Below are positions 1 to 7,551 of a stretch of 22,127 nucleotides of DNA, in pieces. Origin of the DNA: Clostridia bacterium. Lineage in GTDB: Bacteria; Bacillota; Clostridia; Oscillospirales; Acutalibacteraceae. Position 1 is the first letter of the stretch; every line of letters begins with the position of its first letter. The notes below the pieces were generated by a model. It was not told the DNA's origin. It ran no database searches and saw only the letters and a program-made list of their open reading frames with translations. Made by a program: the position numbers and the translations under genes. Where the stretch lies: assembly GCA_900766895.1 (NCBI GenBank), contig CAAFXF010000074.1, forward strand, positions 1 to 22,127. Direction: 5' to 3'.

Positions 1-20
1 TATAATATATAAATTATATA

Positions 21-49
21 TTGAAAATACAGTAAAAAAATGTTAAAAT
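21..49 (+). promoter_or_regulatory. Probable sigma-A promoter for the tepA gene cluster
   Basis: TTGAAA (21-26) is followed after exactly 17 bp by TAAAAT (44-49), a near-consensus -35/-10 pair. It lies about 40 bp upstream of the first start codon, inside a very AT-rich leader. This is read from sequence only; AT-rich DNA gives chance matches, but the spacing is ideal. Confidence 0.5.
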
Positions 50-90
50 AAAATGTATTACCTTGGGCATAATTGTACAGAGGTGCTGTT

Positions 91-792
91 ATGTGTAAGG
101 AAAATGAAAATGAAAACGAAAAATCAAATCAGGGTATAGATAATAGCGAGCAATCATCTGTGTTTGAAACAGGCTCAATCACCATAAGCAAGGACGGACA
201 TTTTATTCATTGCTTAACCATTATCGGTCAGATTGAGGGGCATTACATCTTGCCGAGTCAAAATAAAACTACAAAGTATGAGCACGTTATTCCTCAGCTT
301 GTTGCTATCGAGGAAAGCAAGGAAATTGACGGTCTGCTTGTCATTCTAAATACTGTCGGCGGAGATGTGGAGGCAGGGCTTGCTATTGCAGAGCTTTTGT
401 CAACAATGAAAACCCCAACCGTATCATTGGTGCTTGGAGGAGGGCACAGTATAGGTGTTCCGCTTGCTGTCAGCTGTAAGCGTAGTTTTATAGCACCGAC
501 CGCAACAATGACTATTCATCCTGTTCGAATGAACGGTACTGTTCTCGGTGTTCCGCAAACACTGTCTTATTTTGAAAAAATGCAGGATAGGATAGCAAGG
601 TTTGTGGAATCAAATTCGAGTATCAGCGCTGAGGATTTTCGCAAGCTGATGCTAAAAACAGGAGAGCTCATTATGGATGTAGGCTCTGTGCTTGACGGTG
701 AAGAGGCAGTAAGCTGTGGATTGATTGATGAGCTTGGTGGCTTAAGCGATGCACTTGGCTACCTTCAGGGTGTAATCACGGGGGAGAACTAA
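91..792 (+). CDS. tepA: ClpP-fold serine protease, TepA-like
   Basis: This 233-residue protein has the ClpP/crotonase-type fold of the TepA (YmfB) family, which in Bacillus is encoded just upstream of ylzJ and spoIIIE, as here. The N-terminus (about residues 1-30) is a charged, low-complexity Glu/Asn stretch. The core holds an NTVGGDVEAG segment, a GGGHSIGVPLA block with the likely nucleophile Ser120, and IHPVRMNG with the likely catalytic His143. I start at ATG 91 because GAGGTG sits about 6 nt upstream; an in-frame TTG at 73 would extend the protein but has no comparable site. No signal peptide or membrane segment is visible. TepA was linked to protein export in Bacillus, but the substrate is not known, so the protease role is inferred from the fold. 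Confidence 0.85.
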   Translation: MCKENENENEKSNQGIDNSEQSSVFETGSITISKDGHFIHCLTIIGQIEGHYILPSQNKTTKYEHVIPQLVAIEESKEIDGLLVILNTVGGDVEAGLAIAELLSTMKTPTVSLVLGGGHSIGVPLAVSCKRSFIAPTATMTIHPVRMNGTVLGVPQTLSYFEKMQDRIARFVESNSSISAEDFRKLMLKTGELIMDVGSVLDGEEAVSCGLIDELGGLSDALGYLQGVITGEN

Positions 793-1001
793 TGCTTTAT
801 ACCATTGTTGATTTTAATGATGTTTTTACGGAAAACAGACTTGATAATTCGAGTCCTCGTTCTACCAATCCTTATGATTATATTAGGACAGGCTATTATC
901 TTGATAATGCAAAATATTTCGGAGGACATAATAATGTCAATTATAACCTCAATATTTCAGGCAATATTCCAAGCAATTTGCCGTATATTCCCAATAAGTG
1001 A
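792..1001 (+). CDS. ylzJ: YlzJ-like small protein
   Basis: This is a 69-residue protein whose start overlaps the tepA stop by one base (TAATG), with a strong GGGGGAG ribosome binding site just upstream. Its first residues, MLYTIVDFNDVF, fit the conserved beginning of YlzJ-like proteins, and the position between tepA and ftsK matches the Bacillus order. The remainder is polar and rich in Asn and Tyr, with no catalytic motif. YlzJ has no known function. The last 68 bp of the gene overlap the start of the next gene in another frame. The assignment rests on synteny, length and N-terminus. Confidence 0.65.
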   Translation: MLYTIVDFNDVFTENRLDNSSPRSTNPYDYIRTGYYLDNAKYFGGHNNVNYNLNISGNIPSNLPYIPNK

Positions 1002-1797
1002 AACTGCTCATTCAGCTGTGTTTCACGATTTTTCCGGTAGGTTTTCGGGCGCCTGCTCATCCCTTACCGGAGTGGTACATATAGGCATAGCACTCGGTAT
1101 TGTTGTCGCTTCGTATAGGCTTTTCTTAAAAATGGGATATGAGTTTTTCTCAACCGGAAGAGATATTGTAAAAAAACAGCTTAGGGGCAACGCTCCGTCA
1201 CAGCCAAGGCATTTTATGTATATGACCCTAATGAGCTTTTGTCCGATGCTGTTGTGGCTTATCCCTTGCGGAAAATACGGTCTGCTGTATAACGTTTTAA
1301 GGTCAACACAGTTTAACAAAACACTTCTTGATGAGGGTGTGTTTCTTGCATTGACAGGCGGCTTGCTTTTTGCAGGTGCTCTTCAAATTGCAAAGGTAAG
1401 CATTCCAAGACAAATTTCGGAGATTGCTTCTGTTGCGGTCGGTGTTGCAAGCGTTGTGCTTATACCCGTGTCCGGCTTTTCGTTTATAGGTGTTGTTTTT
1501 TCAATGCTTATTTTGTTCGGTGCATCAAAAAAGCAATCACTTAATTATGCTCTTGTTATGAGTGTACCTGTTTTGGTTGTAACGGGTATTGTCGAAATTG
1601 TTGTCGGCGTTACAAGGGTTGGTGTTGTGCCGATAATTATCGGTTTAATTCTTTCGGCTGTTGTTTCTTATTTTAGTGTTGTATTTCTAAAGTACATCAT
1701 CAATAAGGGTTACATAAAGTACATTGCAACCTATGATGTTGCAATGGGTATAATTATACTTGTTGTAGGAATATTTGAATTAATTTTTAGAAAATAA
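934..1797 (+). CDS. Degenerate UppP/BacA-like membrane protein
   Basis: This 287-residue, highly hydrophobic protein has the layout of undecaprenyl-diphosphate phosphatase (about 270 residues in the family). The N-terminal helix leads into FPISETAH (residues 19-26), matching the FLPISSTGH motif. A central GGLLFAGALQIAK helix, an LIPVSGFSF segment (176-184) at the place of the PGxSRSG motif, and a C-terminal KYIATYDVAMGI follow. His26 is kept, but the residues aligned with E. coli E17, E21, S27 and R174 are Gln13, Arg17, Glu23 and Phe182, so normal lipid pyrophosphatase activity is doubtful. The start is ATG 934, seven bases after GGAGGA (921-926). An earlier in-frame ATG at 805 would add a tail unlike the family and lie inside ylzJ. 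It could be a non-catalytic or altered-substrate paralogue. Confidence 0.7.
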   Translation: MSIITSIFQAIFQAICRIFPISETAHSAVFHDFSGRFSGACSSLTGVVHIGIALGIVVASYRLFLKMGYEFFSTGRDIVKKQLRGNAPSQPRHFMYMTLMSFCPMLLWLIPCGKYGLLYNVLRSTQFNKTLLDEGVFLALTGGLLFAGALQIAKVSIPRQISEIASVAVGVASVVLIPVSGFSFIGVVFSMLILFGASKKQSLNYALVMSVPVLVVTGIVEIVVGVTRVGVVPIIIGLILSAVVSYFSVVFLKYIINKGYIKYIATYDVAMGIIILVVGIFELIFRK

Positions 1798-1810
1798 AGT
1801 AGGAGTTACT

Positions 1811-4339
1811 ATGGCTAACAACAAAAATGCTAATAATTCACAGGCAAAAAGGTCTGCTCCCAAAAAGCCCGTTACTCATTCAAAAAAGGCTCTTGCCGAG
1901 TTTGAGGAGCAACAACGCATAATGGACGAGGAGGCACAGGCAAATAAAAACAGAATATTCAGTATTGTTATTTTTGCATTGTCGGTTTTGTTTTTCTTTG
2001 TTGCCGTTATTCCGGGCGAAAGCGTGTGGAACTTTGTACATAATTCATACTTAGGTCTTTTCGGCTGGGTGGCATCAATTATTTTTCCTCTGCTGAGCCT
2101 TGTGTATTCTTTTTTGTGTCACAAAAACAATGTAAGCAAAAAAATGATTGCCGAGCCTATATGCATAGTGTTGATTGTACTTTTTGTTTCAACATTTATT
2201 TATATTGTCAAAGCAAGCTCCGGTGTTGCATTTTGGGATACCTGCAAGCAGGAGTTTGCCGATGCACCGTTTACAATTAACGGAGGCTTCTTCGGTGCTG
2301 TGCTTGGTTGGGCGCTTATGACTATGGGCAAGGCACCTGCTATTGTAATTGATTTGCTTTTGATAGTTGTTGTTATTATGCTTTTGTCAAGGGTAACGGT
2401 AAATCAGTTTTTCAAAAACACAACAAAGCCTGTTCGTGCCGTTGTTGAAAAGGCAACCCCAATTATTGAGGAGCATAGGGAAAGGCGCAGGATGAATAAT
2501 ATAGATATTCCTCTTGATGACGCCCCTCCTGCTTCACAGGATGAAAAGCCAAAGAAAAGGTCATCAAAGAGGCTTGCCGAAGAAGAACAGGAGCCACAGG
2601 ACGATTATTCAAATCTTATTAAGGAAATTAATCAGGCTACAAATAAAAATAAGCAAAAAAGGGAAGAGGTCAAATCTCTTGACGATATTGTAAAAACCGC
2701 AAGCGAGGACACTCCTGCATCTGAAAAAAAGCCCGAGCAACAACCGCTTCCCGAATTTGTTGTAACCGATGAGGATATGCAAAAGGATGTTCCCGAATAC
2801 AGATTGCCGAGCGTAGACATCCTTAAAGCAGTTAAGCATAAGTCGGCAAAGGATGTTTCATCTGAGCTTAAAACAAATGCAGAGCTTCTTGTTGATACTC
2901 TTGCATCATTCGGTGTTCAGGCAGAAATTACGGATATTTCTCGCGGACCTACTGTTACAAGATATGAGCTTAAGCCCGCGTCCGGTGTGCGTATCAGTAA
3001 AATCACAAATCTTGCAGATGATATTGCGCTAAACCTTGCGGCAGTTAATGTTCGTATTGAAGCACCTATTCCCGGCAAGGCGGCCGTCGGTATTGAAATT
3101 CCCAATACCGTAAAGAACAGCGTATCAATGCGAGAGGTTATTGATTCGGCTGATTTCAATTCTCAAAAGTCATTGCTGTCTGCTGGTCTTGGCAAGGACA
3201 TTGCAGGAAAAACCGTATTTTGTGATATTGCCAAAATGCCTCACCTTCTTATTGCGGGTACAACAGGCTCCGGTTAGTCTGTTTGTATGAATTGTATTAT
3301 TGTTTCGATTCTTTACAGGGCAACTCCCGATGAGGTCAAATTCCTTATGATTGATCCTAAAAAGGTTGAATTTTCAAAGTATGAGAACATTCCTCATCTT
3401 CTTGTTCCTGTTGTTACCGATCCTCGTAAGGCATCGGGTGCTTTGGGATGGGCCGTGTCCGAAATGCTTCAGCGTTATCAAAAATTCAGTGATACCGGGG
3501 TGCGTGACATTGAGGGATACAATCGTTATGTTGCAAAGCACGAGGATATGAAACCAATGCCTAAAATCGTTATCTGCATTGATGAGCTTGCAGATTTGAT
3601 GATGGCGGCACCTAAAGAGGTTGAGGATAGTATTTGCCGTCTTGCACAGATGGCTCGTGCTGCAGGTATGCACCTTGTTATCGCAACTCAAAGGCCGTCG
3701 GTAGACGTTATCACAGGTCTTATCAAGGCTAACATCTCTTCGCGTATTGCCTTGACAGTTTCATCGGCAATTGATTCACGTACCATTCTTGATTCAGGTG
3801 GAGCTGAAAAGCTTCTTGGTATGGGTGATATGCTTTATTCACCGATAGGAGCAAACAAGCCGTTGCGTGTTCAGGGCTGTTACATCAGCGATGATGAGGT
3901 AGAGGAGCTTTGTGAATACATTAAAAAGCAAGGCGAAAGCGATTATAGCGAGGAAATCCAAAAGGAAATTGAAAACAAGGCGGCACAGGAAAAGGGAGGA
4001 AGCAAATTTACCGATGACGGTGAGGGCGGCGATTCCCTTGACCCGTTGTTCAATGATGCTGTTGATGTTGTGCTTGAAAGCGGAAAAGCATCTACATCCT
4101 TCCTTCAGCGTAAGCTTAGTGTAGGCTACTCCAGAGGCTCAAAGATTATGGATCAAATGGAGGACAAGGGAATTATCGGTCCTGCCGAGGGTGCAAAGCC
4201 GAGAAAGATTTTGATTAATAAACAGCAGTGGATTCAGATTCAGGCACAGGGTCCTGCTCCCGAATTCACCGAGGAAAACACAGAGCAAATGGAATTTGAC
4301 TCTGATGAAATAATCGACAATCAGGATTTGTATGAATAG
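1811..4339 (+). pseudogene. ftsK: DNA translocase FtsK/SpoIIIE, interrupted by an amber codon at the Walker A lysine
   Basis: The family pumps DNA across the division or sporulation septum. The frame has 842 sense positions if the internal stop is read through. About four or five membrane helices lie between residues 49 and 193, followed by a charged Lys/Glu linker to about 330, then the alpha/beta motor and a C-terminal gamma winged helix (LDPLFNDAVDVV to PRKILI). The Walker A motif reads GTTGSG-stop-S: TAG at 3275-3277 replaces the invariant lysine codon. The frame continues intact, with Walker B ICIDE near residue 591 and ATQRPSVDVI. The N-terminal piece ends at 3277. A C-terminal piece could start only at ATG 3287, which has no ribosome binding site. 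The true start has TAGGAG five bases upstream. As written, the motor is split and inactive. A base-call error, a real mutation or recoding cannot be separated here. Confidence 0.9.
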
Positions 4340-6236
4340 TTTTTTACCTGTAAATCAAAAGGATATGTACCAAAGAGGATGGGAACAGCCGGATTTTGTT
4401 TATATCTCCGGTGACGCATATGTAGACCATCCCTCCTTTGGTGCGTCAATAATTACAAGAGTGCTTGAGGCAAGGGGATATAAGGTTGCATTTTTGAGCC
4501 AGCCTGATTGCAATAGCACAAGGGATTTTGAGCAGTTTGGCAGGCCCCGTCTTGCATACTTTATTTCAAGCGGAAATATTGATTCAATGGTGGCTCATTA
4601 TACTGTTGCAAAGAAGCCTCGTTCAACCGATGCCTATACGGCAGGCGGTGTTATAGGCAAGCGTCCCGACAGAGCGGTCATTGTTTATTCAAACATTGTA
4701 AAAAAGCTTTATCCGGATGTTCCCGTAATTATCGGAGGACTTGAGGCGTCGCTTCGAAGATTTGCTCATTATGATTATTGGGACGATGCTGTTCGGCCTT
4801 CCATCCTGCTTGACTCAAAGGCAGATTTGCTTGTATTCGGTATGGGTGAAAACCAAACTATTCAAATTGCAGATAGATTGAATGCGGGCGAGAGTGTTTC
4901 TCAAATGCACGATATTTTAGGTACGGTTTACGCCGTTGACACAAAGGATACTCCGTATGTAGGTGTTGAGTGTCCGTCGTATGAAAATGTTTGTGCTTCA
5001 AAAAAGGAATACGCCAAGGCGGCAAGGATTGAACAGGACGAGCAGGACCATATCAGAGGAAGAATAATTAAGCAAAAGCACGGTAAAAAAATGGTTGTTC
5101 AAAATCAGCCTATGCCTCCCTTAACCACCAAGGAGCTTGATTGGGTTTATTCACTGCCTTATATGCGCGCATATCATCCTATGTATGAGGCTTTAGGCGG
5201 TGTTCCGGGTATTCAGGAGGTAGAGTTTTCCATTACCCATAACCGTGGATGCTTCGGTGCCTGTAATTTTTGTTCTATTGCCTTTCATCAGGGAAGATAT
5301 ATAACAACACGAAGCAAGAAAAGTATTCTTGCCGAGGCTGAAAAGCTAACATATATGCCTAATTTTAAGGGCTACATTCACGACATCGGAGGGCCGACGG
5401 CTAATTTCCGTCAGCCGTCATGTATGCTTCAGGAGGAACACGGCTTGTGTAAGGGCAAAAAGTGTCTTGCACCTAAGCCATGCAAAAACCTTGTTGCAAA
5501 TCATGAGGAATACCTTGATATTTTACGTAGTGTTCGTGCATTACCTAAAATAAAAAAAGTGTTTATCCGTTCGGGTATCAGGTATGATTATCTGCTTGAG
5601 GATAAGGACGACAGCTTCTTTAAGGAGCTTGTGGAGCATCACGTTTCAGGTCAGCTTAAGGTTGCACCGGAGCATTGCTCTGCTGCGGTTCTTGACAAAA
5701 TGGGCAAGCCTCATATTGAAGCATACATTGAGTTTTCAAAAAGATATTTTCAGTACACGGGTGAAATTGATAAGGAGCAGTACCTTGTGCCTTATCTTAT
5801 GTCAAGTCACCCCGGTTCTACCTTAAATGACGCCATTGATTTGGCATTGTTCTTAAAGAAAAATCATATCAGACCCGAGCAGGTGCAGGATTTTTACCCC
5901 ACACCGGGTACTATCTCAACAACTATGTTTTATACCGGTCTTGACCCTTATACAATGGAGGAGGTCTACTCTGCAAAGACGCCTCACGATAAGGCTTTGC
6001 AAAGGGCATTGCTTCAGTATTATAACCCAAAGAATTATGCCTTGGTTGAGGAGGCTCTCAAAAAAGCAAAGCGTTATGATTTGATAGGAACTGCTCCTAA
6101 TTGTCTTGTAAAGCCTCAAAATCAGAGGGATAGCAGACAGGCAATGCCTAACCGTCAAAGAAATAACAGCAGCAAAAACAGAGGCTTCAATTCAAGGAAT
6201 AACAACAATAAAAGCAGGAAAAAGAAAAGCAGATGA
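4332..6236 (+). CDS. YgiQ-family (UPF0313) radical SAM protein
   Basis: This 634-residue protein has the YgiQ layout. The N-terminal half contains VYISGDAYVDHPSFG, VIIGGLEASLRRF and a FGMGENQT segment resembling a cobalamin-binding-like domain. The radical SAM core starts at GCFGACNFC, giving CxxxCxxC at Cys307, Cys311 and Cys314 for the [4Fe-4S] cluster. Further cysteines lie in the GPTANFRQPSCM and CKGKKCLAPKPC segments, and VAPEHCS is typical of the family. The last 35 or so residues are a basic Asn/Arg/Lys/Ser-rich tail of unknown role, perhaps nucleic-acid binding (inference). The reaction catalysed by YgiQ proteins is not established. The start overlaps the ftsK stop by 8 bp, suggesting translational coupling. 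Confidence 0.9.
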   Translation: MNSFLPVNQKDMYQRGWEQPDFVYISGDAYVDHPSFGASIITRVLEARGYKVAFLSQPDCNSTRDFEQFGRPRLAYFISSGNIDSMVAHYTVAKKPRSTDAYTAGGVIGKRPDRAVIVYSNIVKKLYPDVPVIIGGLEASLRRFAHYDYWDDAVRPSILLDSKADLLVFGMGENQTIQIADRLNAGESVSQMHDILGTVYAVDTKDTPYVGVECPSYENVCASKKEYAKAARIEQDEQDHIRGRIIKQKHGKKMVVQNQPMPPLTTKELDWVYSLPYMRAYHPMYEALGGVPGIQEVEFSITHNRGCFGACNFCSIAFHQGRYITTRSKKSILAEAEKLTYMPNFKGYIHDIGGPTANFRQPSCMLQEEHGLCKGKKCLAPKPCKNLVANHEEYLDILRSVRALPKIKKVFIRSGIRYDYLLEDKDDSFFKELVEHHVSGQLKVAPEHCSAAVLDKMGKPHIEAYIEFSKRYFQYTGEIDKEQYLVPYLMSSHPGSTLNDAIDLALFLKKNHIRPEQVQDFYPTPGTISTTMFYTGLDPYTMEEVYSAKTPHDKALQRALLQYYNPKNYALVEEALKKAKRYDLIGTAPNCLVKPQNQRDSRQAMPNRQRNNSSKNRGFNSRNNNNKSRKKKSR

Positions 6237-6646
6237 ACAGCAGTAAAGCACAAAGTATGTTTATGATAGGCGTGGCATTGGTTTTGATGTCGGGAATAAT
6301 TTTGTATGTATCTCTGTCGTCACCTGCAGTCTATATGCAGGAGGTAACAACGCAAGGCGAGGCACAAACTGTGTCGCAGTCGGTAGCAGAGCCACAGGAC
6401 GATACAGCCTCAGCAAGTACTACAACCTATACCGAACCACAGCTAACCGCATCATTTCCGATAAACATTAACACTGCAACTGTTGAGGAGCTGTGCCTTA
6501 TTGACGGTATGGGCGAGGCTCGGGCAAGTGCTATTATAGAATATCGGGAGTATATCGGCGGATATGAAAGCGTAGAGCAAATAATGAATATCAGCGGTAT
6601 CGGTGAGTCACTGTATACAAAGCTTTCGCCGTACCTCACTGTGTAA
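6233..6646 (+). CDS. comEA: ComEA-like helix-hairpin-helix DNA-binding protein
   Basis: This 137-residue protein overlaps ygiQ by four bases (ATGA). An N-terminal membrane segment (about residues 9-29) is followed by a Gln/Ser/Thr-rich spacer (30-72), then a tandem helix-hairpin-helix domain from INTATVEELCLIDGMGEARASAI to SGIGESLYTKLSPYL. ComEA anchors to the outer membrane face and binds incoming DNA during natural transformation. Full-length Bacillus ComEA is about 205 residues, so this is a short form. No comEC channel gene is in the window. The adjacent comF gene supports a competence link, although isolated ComEA-like proteins are common in Clostridia not known to be transformable. Confidence 0.85.
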   Translation: MNSSKAQSMFMIGVALVLMSGIILYVSLSSPAVYMQEVTTQGEAQTVSQSVAEPQDDTASASTTTYTEPQLTASFPININTATVEELCLIDGMGEARASAIIEYREYIGGYESVEQIMNISGIGESLYTKLSPYLTV

Positions 6647-6650
6647 TGCT

Positions 6651-7370
6651 ATGAGTGAGAGTATTTTCAAAAGGCTTCTTTACTGCATATTTCCGCGTAG
6701 GTGCGACCTGTGCGGTAATGTTGTTCCTTTGTCAAGTAATAGGTGTGATGCCTGCTCCGGAGCCGAAAAAATTGAGGGCGAAAGGTGTACCGTGTGCGGT
6801 ATGGACAAGGCTTCCTGCAACTGCAATGACTCACATCATAAGCCTGAATATGAGCAAATTGTTGCTCCGTTTTATTATTCAAATAATATCGTTAAAGCAG
6901 TATACCGCCTAAAGTTTAACGGATACAGCGAGCTTGCTGTCGGAATGGCAGAGGAAATAGTTAATTGTATTAAAAAGCAGTATCATCACATAAACTTTGA
7001 TTGTATAACCTATGTTCCTCTGTCTGCTGGCAGAGAAAAGGCGAGGGGATATAATCAATCACGGCTTATTGCCGAGGAAATATCCAAGATGCTTGACATT
7101 CCTGTTGAGCATACATTTTATAAGGCGTACGAAAATCCGCCTCAGCGTAACCAAAATGCGCGTATGCGCAGAGCAAATGTGTTCGGCGCGTTTGATGTTA
7201 ATGACGGCATTGACCCTCAGAGAAAAACCTATCTTGTTGTTGACGATGTAAAAACAACGGGGGCAACCCTGTCGGAATGTGCGGCTGTGCTTGATTCGTA
7301 CGGCGCAGCTGCGGTTTATACAGCCGTTTTTGCCATAAGAAAAAAATCTGCCCGTAGCACAGCCGGATAA
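6651..7370 (+). CDS. comF: ComF family phosphoribosyltransferase-like protein
   Basis: This 239-residue protein has an N-terminal zinc-ribbon-like region with paired cysteines (RRCDLCG, RCDAC, RCTVCG, CNC, up to about residue 60), followed by a type I phosphoribosyltransferase fold. The PRPP-type loop VVDDVKTTGATL carries Asp198 and Asp199, and VPLSAGREKARGYNQS and QRNQNARMRRANV are typical ComFC blocks. The family supports DNA uptake or single-strand processing; the chemical reaction is unproven. I start at ATG 6651, four bases after the comEA stop. An in-frame ATG at 6603 would lie inside comEA. The last eight codons and stop lie inside the tRNA-Arg gene, so the C-terminal KSARSTAG is tRNA-encoded and probably not part of the original protein. 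Confidence 0.85.
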   Translation: MSESIFKRLLYCIFPRRCDLCGNVVPLSSNRCDACSGAEKIEGERCTVCGMDKASCNCNDSHHKPEYEQIVAPFYYSNNIVKAVYRLKFNGYSELAVGMAEEIVNCIKKQYHHINFDCITYVPLSAGREKARGYNQSRLIAEEISKMLDIPVEHTFYKAYENPPQRNQNARMRRANVFGAFDVNDGIDPQRKTYLVVDDVKTTGATLSECAAVLDSYGAAAVYTAVFAIRKKSARSTAG

Positions 7371-7424
7371 TGCCTCCGACTCCGACTCGGAAGAACACGA
7401 GTTCGAATCTCGTCGGGCAGACCA
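7348..7424 (+). tRNA. tRNA-Arg (anticodon CCG)
   Basis: A complete cloverleaf can be drawn by hand. The acceptor arm CTGCCCG (7348-7354) pairs perfectly with CGGGCAG (7414-7420). The D arm is GCAC/ATGC with a GG in the loop. The anticodon stem TCCGA/TCGGA (7375-7379 with 7387-7391) flanks the loop CTCCGAC with anticodon CCG at 7382-7384. The T arm is ACGAG-TTCGAAT-CTCGT. Discriminator A (7421) and an encoded CCA (7422-7424) follow. It reads CGG codons. Its 5' 23 bp overlap the end of comF on the same strand, and no separate promoter is evident, so it may be cut out of the comF transcript. Confidence 0.95.
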
Positions 7425-7425
7425 A

Positions 7426-7453
7426 AATCCTCCTCCGTCACCGGAGGAGGATT
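7426..7453 (+). terminator. Perfect 12-bp hairpin just after the tRNA
   Basis: AATCCTCCTCCG (7426-7437) and CGGAGGAGGATT (7442-7453) form a perfect 12-bp stem with a TCAC loop. It begins two bases past the encoded CCA. There is no T-run after it on the + strand, so it is not a textbook intrinsic terminator. It could act as a terminator, a 3' processing barrier for the tRNA, or a hairpin masking the GGAGGAGG in its own 3' arm. Confidence 0.5.
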
Positions 7454-7476
7454 AAAGAATGGCAGGTAAAATTTTC

Positions 7477-7505
7477 TTGACAACAACTGTGCTTAACAAT
7501 ATTAT
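7477..7505 (+). promoter_or_regulatory. Sigma-A-type promoter of the first Na/Pi cotransporter
   Basis: A perfect TTGACA (7477-7482) and TATTAT (7500-7505) are separated by exactly 17 bp, with the start codon 46 bp downstream. No clear 11-bp-spaced Pho-box repeats are seen here, unlike the three upstream regions in the phosphate module, so this transporter may be expressed constitutively. Confidence 0.7.
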
Positions 7506-7551
7506 ATAATTAGATTTAATTATATGTTATACATAAATTAAGAGGAAGAAT

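Noticed and set aside
73..90. Upstream TTG start for the TepA-like protein
   Set aside because: No binding site before TTG 73, whereas ATG 91 has GAGGTG at good spacing.
805..933. Longer UppP-like protein starting at ATG 805
   Set aside because: The extra residues lie inside ylzJ, do not fit the UppP N-terminus, and GGAGGA supports ATG 934.
3275..3277. Amber codon read as pyrrolysine
   Set aside because: TAG ends three normal genes in this window and no pyl gene is visible; kept only as a check in the ftsK finding.
3287..4339. Independent gene for the C-terminal half of FtsK
   Set aside because: Same frame as the N-terminal half, no binding site before ATG 3287, and it lacks a complete Walker A; it is the broken remainder of one gene.
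7477..7498. Pho box before the first Na/Pi cotransporter (TTGACA and TTAACA)
   Set aside because: The two hexamers are 16 bp apart, not 11 or 22, and TTGACA is better explained as the -35 element.
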